From Acidimicrobiales bacterium (GTDB taxonomy: Bacteria > Actinomycetota > Acidimicrobiia > Acidimicrobiales > JACCXE01), in NCBI GenBank assembly GCA_035546775.1, contig DASZWD010000016.1, positions 1 through 49,674 on the forward strand: a DNA stretch of 49,674 nt. The letters run 5' to 3'. Below, piece after piece: positions 15,981 through 25,762 of this stretch (its first letter is position 1; the number at the start of each line of letters is the position of its first letter). The notes under the pieces were generated by a model. It worked only from the letters and a program-made list of their open reading frames with translations, did not search any database and was not told the origin of the DNA. The position numbers and the translations under genes were made by a program.

Positions 15981-16913
15981 GTGTCAAAGGAGCCGATGAT
16001 CGTGGGTCGGGAAGTGACGAAGCGCTTCGGCGCGTTCACCGCCGTCGACGCCATCGACTTCACCGTCGAGCGGGGCGAGACCTTCGGCTTCCTCGGTCCG
16101 AACGGCGCGGGCAAGAGCTCGACCATGCGCCTGATCGGCTCGGTGTCGCCGATCTCGAGCGGGCACCTGTCGATCCTCGGCATGGATCCTGCCGTCGACG
16201 GGTCGCGTATCCGGGCCCGCCTCGGCGTCGTGGCGCAAGACGACAACCTCGACACCGAACTCACGGTGTGGGAGAACCTCGTCATCTACGGCCGGTACTT
16301 CGGGCTGCCGATGTCGGAGATCCGGCCGCGCGCTGAGGAACTGCTCGACTTCGTGCAGCTGCGCGACCGGCGCAACGACAAGGTCGACCCGCTGTCGGGC
16401 GGCATGAAGCGGCGCCTCACCATCGCCCGCTCGCTCATCAACCGACCGGAGTTGCTGCTGCTCGACGAACCGACGACGGGCCTCGATCCCCAAGCCCGCC
16501 ACTTGCTGTGGGAGCGGTTGTGGCAGCTCAAGTCCGAGGGCGTGACCATGGTGTTGACGACGCACTACATGGACGAAGCCGAGCAGCTGTGCGACCGGCT
16601 CGTGATCATGGATCAGGCGCGCATCGTCGCCGAGGGCTCGCCGCGTGAATTGATCGAGCGCTACACCCGCCGTGAGGTCGTCGAGCTGCGCTATCACACG
16701 GCCGCCGATCGTGAATCGGCGCTACCGCGACTGCGCGACGCCTACGACCGCGTCGAGGGCCTGCCGGATCGCATCCTCATCTACTCCGACGACGGCGACG
16801 GTGTGTCGTCGCACCTCAACGGCGGTGGCCCGGCGCCGGCGTCGGTCTTCGTGCGCCGCAGCTCGCTCGAAGACGTCTTCCTCACCCTCGCCGGCCGCAC
16901 GCTGGAGGACTGA
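15981..16913 (+). CDS. ABC-2-type exporter ATPase (DrrA/NodI-like)
   Basis: This is a 310-residue ATPase with Walker A GPNGAGKS (39-46), Q-loop VVAQDDNL, signature LSGGMKRR, and Walker B LLLLDEPTTGLDP. The C-terminal about 90 residues form the extra domain typical of DrrA/NodI/CcmA-like drug, polysaccharide or lipid exporters, ending in SLEDVFLTLAGR. The GTG at 15981 gives an N-terminus like that of the family. An ATG at 15996 follows AAAGGAG but with only about three bases of spacing. It is the first gene of a three-gene exporter operon. Confidence 0.9.
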   Translation: MSKEPMIVGREVTKRFGAFTAVDAIDFTVERGETFGFLGPNGAGKSSTMRLIGSVSPISSGHLSILGMDPAVDGSRIRARLGVVAQDDNLDTELTVWENLVIYGRYFGLPMSEIRPRAEELLDFVQLRDRRNDKVDPLSGGMKRRLTIARSLINRPELLLLDEPTTGLDPQARHLLWERLWQLKSEGVTMVLTTHYMDEAEQLCDRLVIMDQARIVAEGSPRELIERYTRREVVELRYHTAADRESALPRLRDAYDRVEGLPDRILIYSDDGDGVSSHLNGGGPAPASVFVRRSSLEDVFLTLAGRTLED

Positions 16914-16914
16914 C

Positions 16915-17691
16915 GTGGCAACGCCTGGCTCGGTGCGCGTGTTCGAACGCCAGGTGCGCGTGTACCGCACGCTGTGGCGCGGGTCGGTGCTGTCGCACTT
17001 CGCCATGCCGCTGTTCTTCCTCGGAGCGATGGGCGTCGGTCTCGGCCCGATCGTCGACGCCCGCACCAAGTCCGTCGGTGGCGTCGACTACCTCACGTTT
17101 ATCGCTCCCGGTCTGCTGGCGTTCCTGATCGCGCAGTCGTCGGCCGCCGAAGCGTTGTGGCCAGTGATGGCGGGACACAAGTGGCTCGGCTTCTACCACG
17201 CCACCGCGGCCACGCCGATCGAGGCGACGGAGATCTTCTCGGGCTACATGCTGTGGCTGGCGGCCTACACCGCCGGGATCGCGGCGCTGTTCGTGCTCGC
17301 CGCCGCCGTGCTCGGCGGCGTCGCGTCGTGGTGGGCGCCCCTCGCCGTTCCCGCGGCGGTGCTCGGTGGACTGGCCTTCGCCGTGCCCTTCTCGGGCTTC
17401 TCGATGAACCGGGAGAACGACTTCGCCTTCTCAGCGTTGCTGCGCCTCGTCGTGATGCCCGCCGCGATGTTCTCGGGCACGTTCTTCCCTGTCAGCCAGC
17501 TGCCGTCGTGGCTGCGCCTCGCGGTGCAGGTCTCACCGCTGTACCACGCCATCGAGTTGTGTCGCGCCGCGACGACGGGTCACGCGCGCTCGGGCGCGGC
17601 CGTCGTCGCTCACGTCGCGTTTCTCGTCGTGCTGATCGGCGTCACGTCGCTGCGGGCGCGCGTGGCGTTCCGGCGGAGGTTGGCGCTGTGA
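16915..17691 (+). CDS. ABC-2-type permease 1
   Basis: This is a 258-residue membrane protein with about six predicted helices and the ABC-2 phrases YLTFIAPGLLA, FSGTFFPVSQLPSWL and VQVSPLYHAIELCR, as in NodJ/DrrB. The GTG at 16915 sits one base after the ATPase stop and is preceded by GGAGG at six bases. It pairs with the next gene to form a heterodimeric channel driven by the upstream ATPase. The cargo is unknown. Confidence 0.9.
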   Translation: MATPGSVRVFERQVRVYRTLWRGSVLSHFAMPLFFLGAMGVGLGPIVDARTKSVGGVDYLTFIAPGLLAFLIAQSSAAEALWPVMAGHKWLGFYHATAATPIEATEIFSGYMLWLAAYTAGIAALFVLAAAVLGGVASWWAPLAVPAAVLGGLAFAVPFSGFSMNRENDFAFSALLRLVVMPAAMFSGTFFPVSQLPSWLRLAVQVSPLYHAIELCRAATTGHARSGAAVVAHVAFLVVLIGVTSLRARVAFRRRLAL

Positions 17692-18458
17692 CCTCGACGT
17701 TGCTGGCGCGCCGCGTCGTCGAGCGCAACGCGTTGGCGTACCGCCGCATGTGGCTGTCCTTCGCCGCGGCGTTTGTCGAGCCGTTGCTGTACTTGCTGTC
17801 GGTCGGCATCGGCGTGGGTGCGCTCGTCGGCAAGCTGCCCGGACCGGGCGGCCACATGCTGAGCTATCGCGAGTTCGTCGCTCCCGGCCTGCTCGCCGCC
17901 TCGGCGATGATGGGATCGATCTTCGACACGACGATCGCCTTCTTCGTCAAGTACAAGTACCTGAAGACGTACGACGCCATGCTGGCGACGCCGATCAGCA
18001 TCGCCAACATGTCGGTGGGCGAAGTGGTGTGGGGTCTGCTGCGCGGTGCGATCTACGCCGGCGGCTTCCTCGTCGTGATGCTCGGCTTCGGCATGCTGCA
18101 CTCGTGGTGGGCCCTGCTGTGCCTGCCGGTGGCGTCGCTGGTCGGCTACGCCTTCGCCGGCGTCGGCCTGGCGGCGGCGGCGTTCATGCGCTCGTGGACC
18201 GACTTCGACTACGTCAACGGCGCGGTGTTTCCGATGTTCCTGTTCTCGGCGACGTTCTTCCCGCTGTCGCGCTATCCCCACAGCGTGCAGTCGATCGTGA
18301 GCTGGACGCCGCTGTACCAGGGGGTGGCCCTCGAGCGTGCCCTGATCGTCGGCGCCGTCGGCCCGGGCCTCGTCGTGCGCGCCGTCTACCTCGTCGTCAT
18401 GGGCGCCGTCGGCCTGCGCATCGCCGTCAGCCGCCTCGGCAGACTCCTCCAGCCCTAA
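17688..18458 (+). CDS. ABC-2-type permease 2
   Basis: This is a 256-residue permease, partner of the previous one. It has about six helices and the phrases YREFVAPGLLAASAM, KTYDAMLATPI and SATFFPLSRYPHSVQ, typical of the NodJ family. The GTG start overlaps the stop of permease 1 (GTGA at 17688-17691) and has GGAGG upstream. Two different permeases plus one ATPase suggest an export complex. The gene ends 15 bases from the convergent leuA stop, and no hairpin lies in that gap. Confidence 0.9.
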   Translation: MTSTLLARRVVERNALAYRRMWLSFAAAFVEPLLYLLSVGIGVGALVGKLPGPGGHMLSYREFVAPGLLAASAMMGSIFDTTIAFFVKYKYLKTYDAMLATPISIANMSVGEVVWGLLRGAIYAGGFLVVMLGFGMLHSWWALLCLPVASLVGYAFAGVGLAAAAFMRSWTDFDYVNGAVFPMFLFSATFFPLSRYPHSVQSIVSWTPLYQGVALERALIVGAVGPGLVVRAVYLVVMGAVGLRIAVSRLGRLLQP

Positions 18459-18473
18459 CCCATACCGGATCGG

Positions 18474-20294
<1,821 letters not shown>

Positions 20295-20295
<1 letters not shown>

Positions 20296-20348
20296 TACGT
20301 AAGGAGAAGGAGGCTGGCTACAGCAACGTTGTACGTGGTGGCACGCAT
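20295..20348 (-). CDS. leuL: leuA leader peptide (leucine attenuation)
   Basis: This is a 17-codon open frame, MRATTYNVAVASLLLLT, ending in TAG at 20295-20297. Four consecutive leucine codons (CTC CTT CTC CTT, 20301-20312) lie just before the stop. A strong hairpin, then a U-tailed terminator hairpin, then leuA follow on the same strand. This is the classical layout of ribosome-mediated leucine attenuation, which is known for leuA in several actinobacteria. No clear Shine-Dalgarno precedes the ATG, so the transcript may start close to it or be leaderless. The symbol is given by analogy. Confidence 0.75.
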
Positions 20349-20382
20349 GACCACACCAGCGTACACGCATAGGGTCGAGCTG

Positions 20383-21630
20383 ATGGCAAGAATCATGCGT
20401 CTCGGGGGAGCGGTCGCGATCGCGGCGGGGGTGCTCACGGCTTGCGGTGGCGGCGGCAGCACCGCGACGCGCACCGTGCGGGTCGACTACCGCGCCGACG
20501 AGTTCCCCTCGTCGTTTCTCGGTTACTACCCGCGCAACGTGATCGTGCACCCGGGCGACACGGTGGTGTTCAAGCAGACGTGGTCGGGCGAACCACACAG
20601 CGTGACGATGGGCACCGTCGTCGACAACTTCATCAAGTACGAACCGCTGATGGAGAAGTACGACTCCAGAGAGGCAGCCCTGGCGGACGGGGTGCCGCAG
20701 TCGACGGTCGATGCCGTCGACGCCGCTGCGGCCAAGGTGCCGGGGATGGTCGACGACGATCGCAAGATCTACGAGGGTGGGGCGCGGCCCTGCTACGTCG
20801 CCAAGGTCGCCGACGTCCCGACCTACACCGACAGCCACGACAACGTCATCACGGGACCGAGTACCACGTGCCCGACGCAAGGGCAGCCGCAGCCGCAGTT
20901 CACCGGCCGCCAGGCGCTCTACAACAGCGGCTACATCCCCTGGCAGGGCAGCGGGGCGAACTCCTACACCGTGAAGATTGCCAAGAACGCAACGCCGGGG
21001 ACCTACAGCTACTTCTGCAACTACCACTGGGTGTCGATGAGCGGCACGGTCAAGATCGTTCCGCGCAAGACCTCCATCCCTTCCAACGCCGCGGCGAATC
21101 GCGAGGCGCTCAAGGAGATCCGCAAGGCGGAGCGCAAACCGGCGGAAGCGGTGCGCAAGGCCACTCGCGCCTCGACGCGCGCACCGAGTGCGGTCCTCGC
21201 CGGAGCGAACACCGGCGATCTGTTCTCACCCGGCTACGTGTCGGCGAACGAGTTCTTCCCGACGAAGGTCACGGCGAAGGTCGGCCGTCCGGTCACGTGG
21301 AGCTTCAAGGGGCTGTCGCACACCGTCAGCTTCAACGTGCCGGCGTACTTCCCGGTCTTCACCGTCGACAAGACGGGCGACGTGCACTACGACCACCGAG
21401 CGCAGGATGCCGTGCAGTGGAAAGTGCCCGAAGCGGTCTTCGACGAGAACGGCGACCCGGAGCCCCGGCATGTCGATGCAGGCGACTGGGACGGATCGGG
21501 CGGCTTTCATTCGTCCGGACTGTTGAACGAAGGCGACACGTTCTCGGTGACGTTCACCAAGCCGGGCACGTATCCGTACGCGTGCGCCATCCACCCCCAG
21601 ATGATCGGCCAGGTCGTCGTCACGGCGTAA
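20383..21630 (+). CDS. Two-cupredoxin-domain lipoprotein (copy B)
   Basis: This is a 415-residue lipoprotein with lipobox LTAC (Cys21), paralogous to the protein at 4965-6335. The first cupredoxin half has His72 in GEPHS and a loop FCNYHWVSM (Cys212, His215, Met219), again separated by a long insert of about 140 residues. The second half has His313 (SHTVSF) and an amicyanin-like CAIHPQM (Cys401, His404, Met407). Cys137 and Cys163 may pair. Unlike copy A, both halves show a Cys/His/Met set, so two type-1 copper sites are likely. A charged helical linker (about 238-265) joins the halves. It probably carries electrons or copper outside the membrane. It is divergent from leuA. Confidence 0.83.
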   Translation: MARIMRLGGAVAIAAGVLTACGGGGSTATRTVRVDYRADEFPSSFLGYYPRNVIVHPGDTVVFKQTWSGEPHSVTMGTVVDNFIKYEPLMEKYDSREAALADGVPQSTVDAVDAAAAKVPGMVDDDRKIYEGGARPCYVAKVADVPTYTDSHDNVITGPSTTCPTQGQPQPQFTGRQALYNSGYIPWQGSGANSYTVKIAKNATPGTYSYFCNYHWVSMSGTVKIVPRKTSIPSNAAANREALKEIRKAERKPAEAVRKATRASTRAPSAVLAGANTGDLFSPGYVSANEFFPTKVTAKVGRPVTWSFKGLSHTVSFNVPAYFPVFTVDKTGDVHYDHRAQDAVQWKVPEAVFDENGDPEPRHVDAGDWDGSGGFHSSGLLNEGDTFSVTFTKPGTYPYACAIHPQMIGQVVVTA

Positions 21631-21655
21631 TGACGACGACCGGGCCGACGCATCG

Positions 21656-22141
21656 TCAGTCCTGCAGGGACTTGCCCGACTCCAGGAGCGACTTGAGGTC
21701 GCTGAGGATGAACGGGAAGCCGCCGCCGCCTTCGGTGAGCTTGCCTTCGCCCCCGGTGACAATGGCGAACGTATGGGGTGAGTTGTTCTCGTCGGTGACG
21801 ATCGTCAGCCGGGTCAGGCCGTTGTCCTCGGGCTCGATCAGGTAGGTGACGATGATGCCGGGCTCGGCCGCCTGCTCGGGGCTGAAGAAGGCGTGGAAGG
21901 TGTGCACCAGCTTCTTCGGCGGGTCGGCTTCGCGCACCTCGCCGTCGATGACGATCTCGGGCATGCCGAAGCCGCGCATCTCGGCGGTGGCGTGTCACTT
22001 GTACGCGCCGCCGGCGTGCAGCTCGTACTCGCCCTTGCTCTTGTAGCCGTAGCGGTCGTTCCAGTCAGGTGAGGTGATCGCCTCCCAGATCGCCTCGGGG
22101 GTGGCCTTGATGTACACGCGGAACATCTGGGTCGTGCTCAT
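21656..22141 (-). pseudogene. SRPBCC/AHSA1-domain protein interrupted by an in-frame TGA
   Basis: The frame from ATG 22141 to the stop at 21656 would encode 161 residues, but codon 49 (21995-21997) is TGA. Before it the protein reads FRVYIKATPEAIWEAITSPD and GEYELHAGGAYK. After it, HATAEMRGFGMPEIVIDGEV and VTYLIEPEDNGLTRLTI continue without a frame change, exactly as in intact SRPBCC proteins. A GGA to TGA change would explain it. The gene overlaps the ArsR stop as ATGA, the usual ArsR-SRPBCC operon. Possible explanations are a recent nonsense mutation, read-through, restart at ATG 21979, or a sequencing error. Confidence 0.8.
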
Positions 22142-22470
22142 GCGTTCTTCTCCAATTCGTGTTTGAGGTCGGCGAGCGCGGAAACCCGGCGCTCGGTGTA
22201 CTTGTCGATCCAGCGGTCGTGGAGGAGCCGGATCGGGACGGGGTTCAGGTAGTGCAACTTCTCGCGGCCCACCTTTTCGGTGATGACGAGATTGGCGTCC
22301 TCGAGCACCCGCAGGTGCTTCATCACGCCGAACCGCGTGAGGTGCGGCAACTCGGCTTCGAGGCTGATGAGGGTGCGACCGTCTTGCTCGAAGAGGCGGT
22401 CGAGCAAGAGCCGCCTCGACGGATCGGCGAGTGCTTTGAAGACCGAATCGTCTGTCTCCTCCGCACTCAC
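22138..22470 (-). CDS. ArsR-family transcriptional regulator
   Basis: This is a 110-residue winged-helix repressor with the phrases VFKALADPSRRLLLDRLFEQ, LPHLTRFGVMKHLRVLEDA and EKVGREKLHYLNPVPI. No metal-binding cysteines are present, as is common for the ArsR members paired with SRPBCC proteins. The start is GTG at 22470. A perfect 16-bp palindrome lies 14 bases upstream and is the probable autoregulatory operator. Its partner SRPBCC gene begins within its stop codon. Confidence 0.92.
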   Translation of the reverse strand: MSAEETDDSVFKALADPSRRLLLDRLFEQDGRTLISLEAELPHLTRFGVMKHLRVLEDANLVITEKVGREKLHYLNPVPIRLLHDRWIDKYTERRVSALADLKHELEKNA

Positions 22471-22483
22471 GACTCCAAGATAC

Positions 22484-22499
22484 GTGACTAATTAGTCAC
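22484..22499. promoter_or_regulatory. Probable ArsR operator (16-bp perfect palindrome)
   Basis: GTGACTAATTAGTCAC is a perfect inverted repeat, AT-rich against a GC-rich background, placed between the divergent ArsR gene (start 22470) and the protease gene (start 22543). It is well placed to control both. Confidence 0.75.
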
Positions 22500-22542
22500 C
22501 TGTCAAGATCACGTGGCGTACGCCGATGGGACGAATCCCGAG

Positions 22543-24471
22543 ATGTCCAAGCCGCTTCGCCTCACCCTCTTCGTGGCGTTCCTCGCCTTTGTCTGCGCCG
22601 CGGTCAGGCCCGCGCCGTTCGGCCCGGAAGTCGACGCGACGCCGCTGCCACCCAAGCGCCCGGCGACGTACGCGGCGCAGACGACCTCGCCCCTGTTCCC
22701 CTACGCCGACACGTTCAAGCTGCACAGCCTTCCCGGCGCGTCGCGGACGATCTATCTCGACTTCGTGGGCGACACCGTCACCGGCACCGCCTGGAACGAC
22801 AGCTACACGAACGGCGCGCCGTTCTACGCGTCGCCGTTTGACACCGACGGCAACCCGTCGTCGTTCAGCGACGGCGAGATGGACTCGATTCAGGGCGCGT
22901 GGGCCCGCGTGGCGGAGGACTACGCGCCGTTTGCCGTCGACGTGACCACCGAAGCGCCCGCGTTGTCGCTGCTCGACCGCGTCGGTTCGAGCGACCAGCT
23001 GTACGGCACGAAGGCGCTCATCACCAACACGTCGACGATCTACAGCGGCTGCGGCTGCGCCGGCGTCGCGTACGTCGGCACGTTCGCCGTGACGTCGAGC
23101 CATCAGTACTACGAGCCGGCCTTGATCTTCAGCCAAGCGCTCGGCGGCTACGACAAAGACCTCGCCGATGCCATCGCGCACGAAGTCGGCCACAACCTGG
23201 GCCTGAGCCACGACGGCAACGCAACCTCCGCGTACGACTTTGGCCATGGCGACTGGGCGCCGATCATGGGCGCCGGCTACTACCACCCGCTGACGCAGTT
23301 CAGTGATGGCGACTACGGCGCCGCCAACAACACCGAAGACGACTTCGCCGTCATGCAGCACAACGGCGCGCCGCTGCGCGCCGACGACTACGGCAACACC
23401 ACAGGCACCGCCACCCCCTTCCCGGCGAGCGGGACGGTGAGCGGCATCATCGGCACCGATGCCGACGTCGACGTGTTCTCCCTGAACGCTGGTGCGGGTC
23501 CGCTCAGCTTCGCCGCCAATCCGGCGCCGGTCGGTCCGAACCTCGACATCAAGCTCGAGCTGCTCGACGGCGCCGGCAACGTCGTCGCCAGCAACGACCC
23601 GCCGTCAATGCAGGGCGCCACGGACGATTCCGTGTCGGGACTCAACGCGTCGATCGTCACCACCGTCGCGGCCGGCAGCTACTACGTGCGGGTGCAGGGT
23701 GTGGGTTCGGGCGATCCGCTCACGACGGGGTACTCCGGATACGGCAGCGTCGGCCAGTACACGCTGACTGGCTCGGTCAGCGCGCCGGTCGCCGTGCCGA
23801 CCGTTTCGGTCAACAACGTCGCCGTGGCCGAGGGCAACAGCGGTACGACCAACGTCACGTTCTTGGCATCGTTGTCGGCGCCGTCCGCTACGCCGGTGTC
23901 GGTGAACTGGACGACGGCTGACGGCACCGCCGTCGCCGGTTCGGACTACACGGCCGCGAGCGGGACCGTCACGATTCCTGCCGGACAGCCGAATGCAACC
24001 TTCGTCGTGGCGGCCAACGGCGACACCGCACCGGAGCCGAACGACCGCTTCTACGTGACGCTGTCGAATCCCGTCGGCGCCACGATCCTCAAGGCGACGG
24101 GCGCCGGGACCCTGCTCAACGACGACGGCATCGGGATCCGCATCGCCGACGTGTCGAAGTACGAAGGCACGACGACGACGGCCAACACGATGTTCAAGTT
24201 CACCGTCTCTCTCACCGCGGCGTCGACCTCGCCGGTGAGCGTCAGGTTGACCACAGGCAACGCCAGCGCGCTCGCCGGCGGTTCCGACTACTGGACCAAG
24301 TCGCAGACGATCACCATCCCGGCGGGACAGAAGACGGCGACGTTCACTGTGTCCGTCCGCGCCGACGCGATCAAGGAGGCCGACGAGACGTTCGTCGTGA
24401 ACCTCAGCAATGCCACCGGCGCAACCATCACCGACGCGCAAGCCGTCGGCACCATCCGCAACGACGACTAG
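22543..24471 (+). CDS. Secreted metzincin protease with PPC and two Calx-beta domains
   Basis: This 642-residue protein has a signal peptide (RLTLFVAFLAFVCAAVRPA). The zinc site is HEVGHNLGLSH (residues 213-223), with a Met-turn IMGAGYY around Met242, so the catalytic domain is a metzincin-type metallopeptidase. A pre-peptidase C-terminal-like domain follows (DVDVFSLNAGAGPLSF, about 300-405). Two Calx-beta domains come next (about 410-640), with VAVAEGNSGTTNVTF and EADETFVVNLSNATGAT and DD-containing calcium-site motifs. It probably digests proteins outside the cell. The ATG at 22543 gives the signal peptide; a GTG at 22513 would add ten residues. The stop shares CTAG with the convergent gene. 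Confidence 0.88.
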   Translation: MSKPLRLTLFVAFLAFVCAAVRPAPFGPEVDATPLPPKRPATYAAQTTSPLFPYADTFKLHSLPGASRTIYLDFVGDTVTGTAWNDSYTNGAPFYASPFDTDGNPSSFSDGEMDSIQGAWARVAEDYAPFAVDVTTEAPALSLLDRVGSSDQLYGTKALITNTSTIYSGCGCAGVAYVGTFAVTSSHQYYEPALIFSQALGGYDKDLADAIAHEVGHNLGLSHDGNATSAYDFGHGDWAPIMGAGYYHPLTQFSDGDYGAANNTEDDFAVMQHNGAPLRADDYGNTTGTATPFPASGTVSGIIGTDADVDVFSLNAGAGPLSFAANPAPVGPNLDIKLELLDGAGNVVASNDPPSMQGATDDSVSGLNASIVTTVAAGSYYVRVQGVGSGDPLTTGYSGYGSVGQYTLTGSVSAPVAVPTVSVNNVAVAEGNSGTTNVTFLASLSAPSATPVSVNWTTADGTAVAGSDYTAASGTVTIPAGQPNATFVVAANGDTAPEPNDRFYVTLSNPVGATILKATGAGTLLNDDGIGIRIADVSKYEGTTTTANTMFKFTVSLTAASTSPVSVRLTTGNASALAGGSDYWTKSQTITIPAGQKTATFTVSVRADAIKEADETFVVNLSNATGATITDAQAVGTIRNDD

Positions 24472-24731
24472 TGCCCCGTCCGGCCGGTGCGTTCCTCGCG
24501 CTCGGCGGCCTTGGCGGCGTAACCGAGGATGATCGCCGGGCCGAGGACGACCCCGGCGACGGCGAGGCAGACGACGACGACGGCCGTCTCTGTGCCGTTC
24601 AGGTCGGTCGCCATGCCGAAGACGAACACCACGAGCGCGATGCCCAGCAGCGCGTAGCCCACCCGCTGGCCCAGCGCCGCCAGCCGGGCTGCTTGGGCCC
24701 GTTGGCGCAGGATGCGCTCGTCGTCGTCCAC
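24468..24731 (-). CDS. Small two-helix membrane protein, unknown
   Basis: This is an 87-residue protein with a charged N-terminus (DDDERILRQRAQAARLAAL), two hydrophobic helices at about 24-42 and 48-71, and a basic, acidic and Gly-rich tail. No family is recognised. Start is GTG at 24731. It lies four bases after the glycosyltransferase gene on the same strand and is probably in its operon. Confidence 0.65.
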   Translation of the reverse strand: MDDDERILRQRAQAARLAALGQRVGYALLGIALVVFVFGMATDLNGTETAVVVVCLAVAGVVLGPAIILGYAAKAAEREERTGRTGH

Positions 24732-24735
24732 GCGC

Positions 24736-25734
24736 TCAGTCTTTCAGTACTTCGGCGATCGCTTGCGGGAGATCGCGCAAGTTGAAGTGCCGCGCCGCCA
24801 CTTCGTAGTTGTGCTCCAGCGCCTTGTGGTCGTCGAGTTCGACGGTGTCGATGTCGTACCAGTGGAAACCGAAGGCGCGTAACTCCTCGAGTACGGGATA
24901 CGAGGCGACGACGAGGGGCTTGCGGTGAATCGCGGACTCGACGGTGGGGTTGCCGAAGCCTTCCCATGTCGAGGGAAAGGTGACGAGGTCGCACGCTTCG
25001 TAGGCATCGGCGATCGAGACACCGGACGGCATGCCGCGGATGGTGGGGACACGGCGCGCGTCGAGCAAGGCGTCGAGGGTCGCGCCGTAGCCCTCTTCGG
25101 CGGGCCCGGCGAGCCAGAGGGTGGCGCCGACCTTCTCGGCGATGCGGATCGACTCGGGGATGTTCTTGCGGGCGATGGCTCGGGTCGGTTGCAGCGCCAG
25201 CAGGCCGTCTTCGCCCAACGCGTCGCGCGCGCTTGCCGCGCTGCCGATGGGCGTCACGTCGAAGTGGTTGTAGACGACGCGCGCCTCGATGCCGCGGGCG
25301 GCGAGTTCGCGCTGCGTGAGCTGGTTGATGCACACGTGGGTCCAGTGCTCGTCCGTCGGCAACGGCTCGTTCCAGTGGGCGAAGCGCTCGCGCTGCCAGG
25401 GCACGTCGTGATGGCGCAGGACAGCGCGCCGGCCGCGCAGGGCGTCGGCCACCGCGCGCCCGGCGCGCGGGTTGAGCGGCAGCGAGCAGATGTTCTCGGC
25501 GATCACGACCTCGGCGCCGCCGAAGGCGTCGGTGAGCTCCGCGCGCGCCGGAGCGGCGACGTCGTCGGGCGCGTAGTAGGCGAGCCCGGGCAGGATCACG
25601 TCGGCCGCGCCGGCGCCGGCGACGGTGTGCACGTCGTAGCCCAGGCGACGCAGCGCGCCGATCCATTTGGCGGCTTCGACCGACACGCCGTCGGCGTGAC
25701 CGAGGCGATACGAGACGACGGCGGCGGCGGGCAT
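24736..25734 (-). CDS. Glycosyltransferase, GT4-like (GT-B fold)
   Basis: This 332-residue protein has the GT-B pattern. An N-terminal half begins AVVSYRLGHADGVSVEAAKW, as in retaining glycosyltransferases that act on nucleotide sugars. The C-terminal half has LQPTRAIARKNIPESIRIAE, then FPSTWEGFGNPTVESAIHRK, which carries the GT4 E-x7-E-type donor-binding motif. The role may be glycolipid or glycan synthesis. It is divergent from an enoyl-CoA hydratase only 28 bases away. Confidence 0.85.
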   Translation of the reverse strand: MPAAAVVSYRLGHADGVSVEAAKWIGALRRLGYDVHTVAGAGAADVILPGLAYYAPDDVAAPARAELTDAFGGAEVVIAENICSLPLNPRAGRAVADALRGRRAVLRHHDVPWQRERFAHWNEPLPTDEHWTHVCINQLTQRELAARGIEARVVYNHFDVTPIGSAASARDALGEDGLLALQPTRAIARKNIPESIRIAEKVGATLWLAGPAEEGYGATLDALLDARRVPTIRGMPSGVSIADAYEACDLVTFPSTWEGFGNPTVESAIHRKPLVVASYPVLEELRAFGFHWYDIDTVELDDHKALEHNYEVAARHFNLRDLPQAIAEVLKD

Positions 25735-25762
25735 GGTGCGCAGACGGTACTTTCGGCCGCCG

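Noticed and set aside
14036-16336. Plus-strand open frame of 766 codons across the esterase and ABC gene starts
   Set aside because: The translation is low-complexity and spans two genes in opposite directions that have clear domains. It is a GC-rich shadow.
21960-22000. Selenocysteine codon in the SRPBCC gene
   Set aside because: No convincing SECIS-like stem just after the TGA, no Sec precedent in the family, and no selenium genes in the window.
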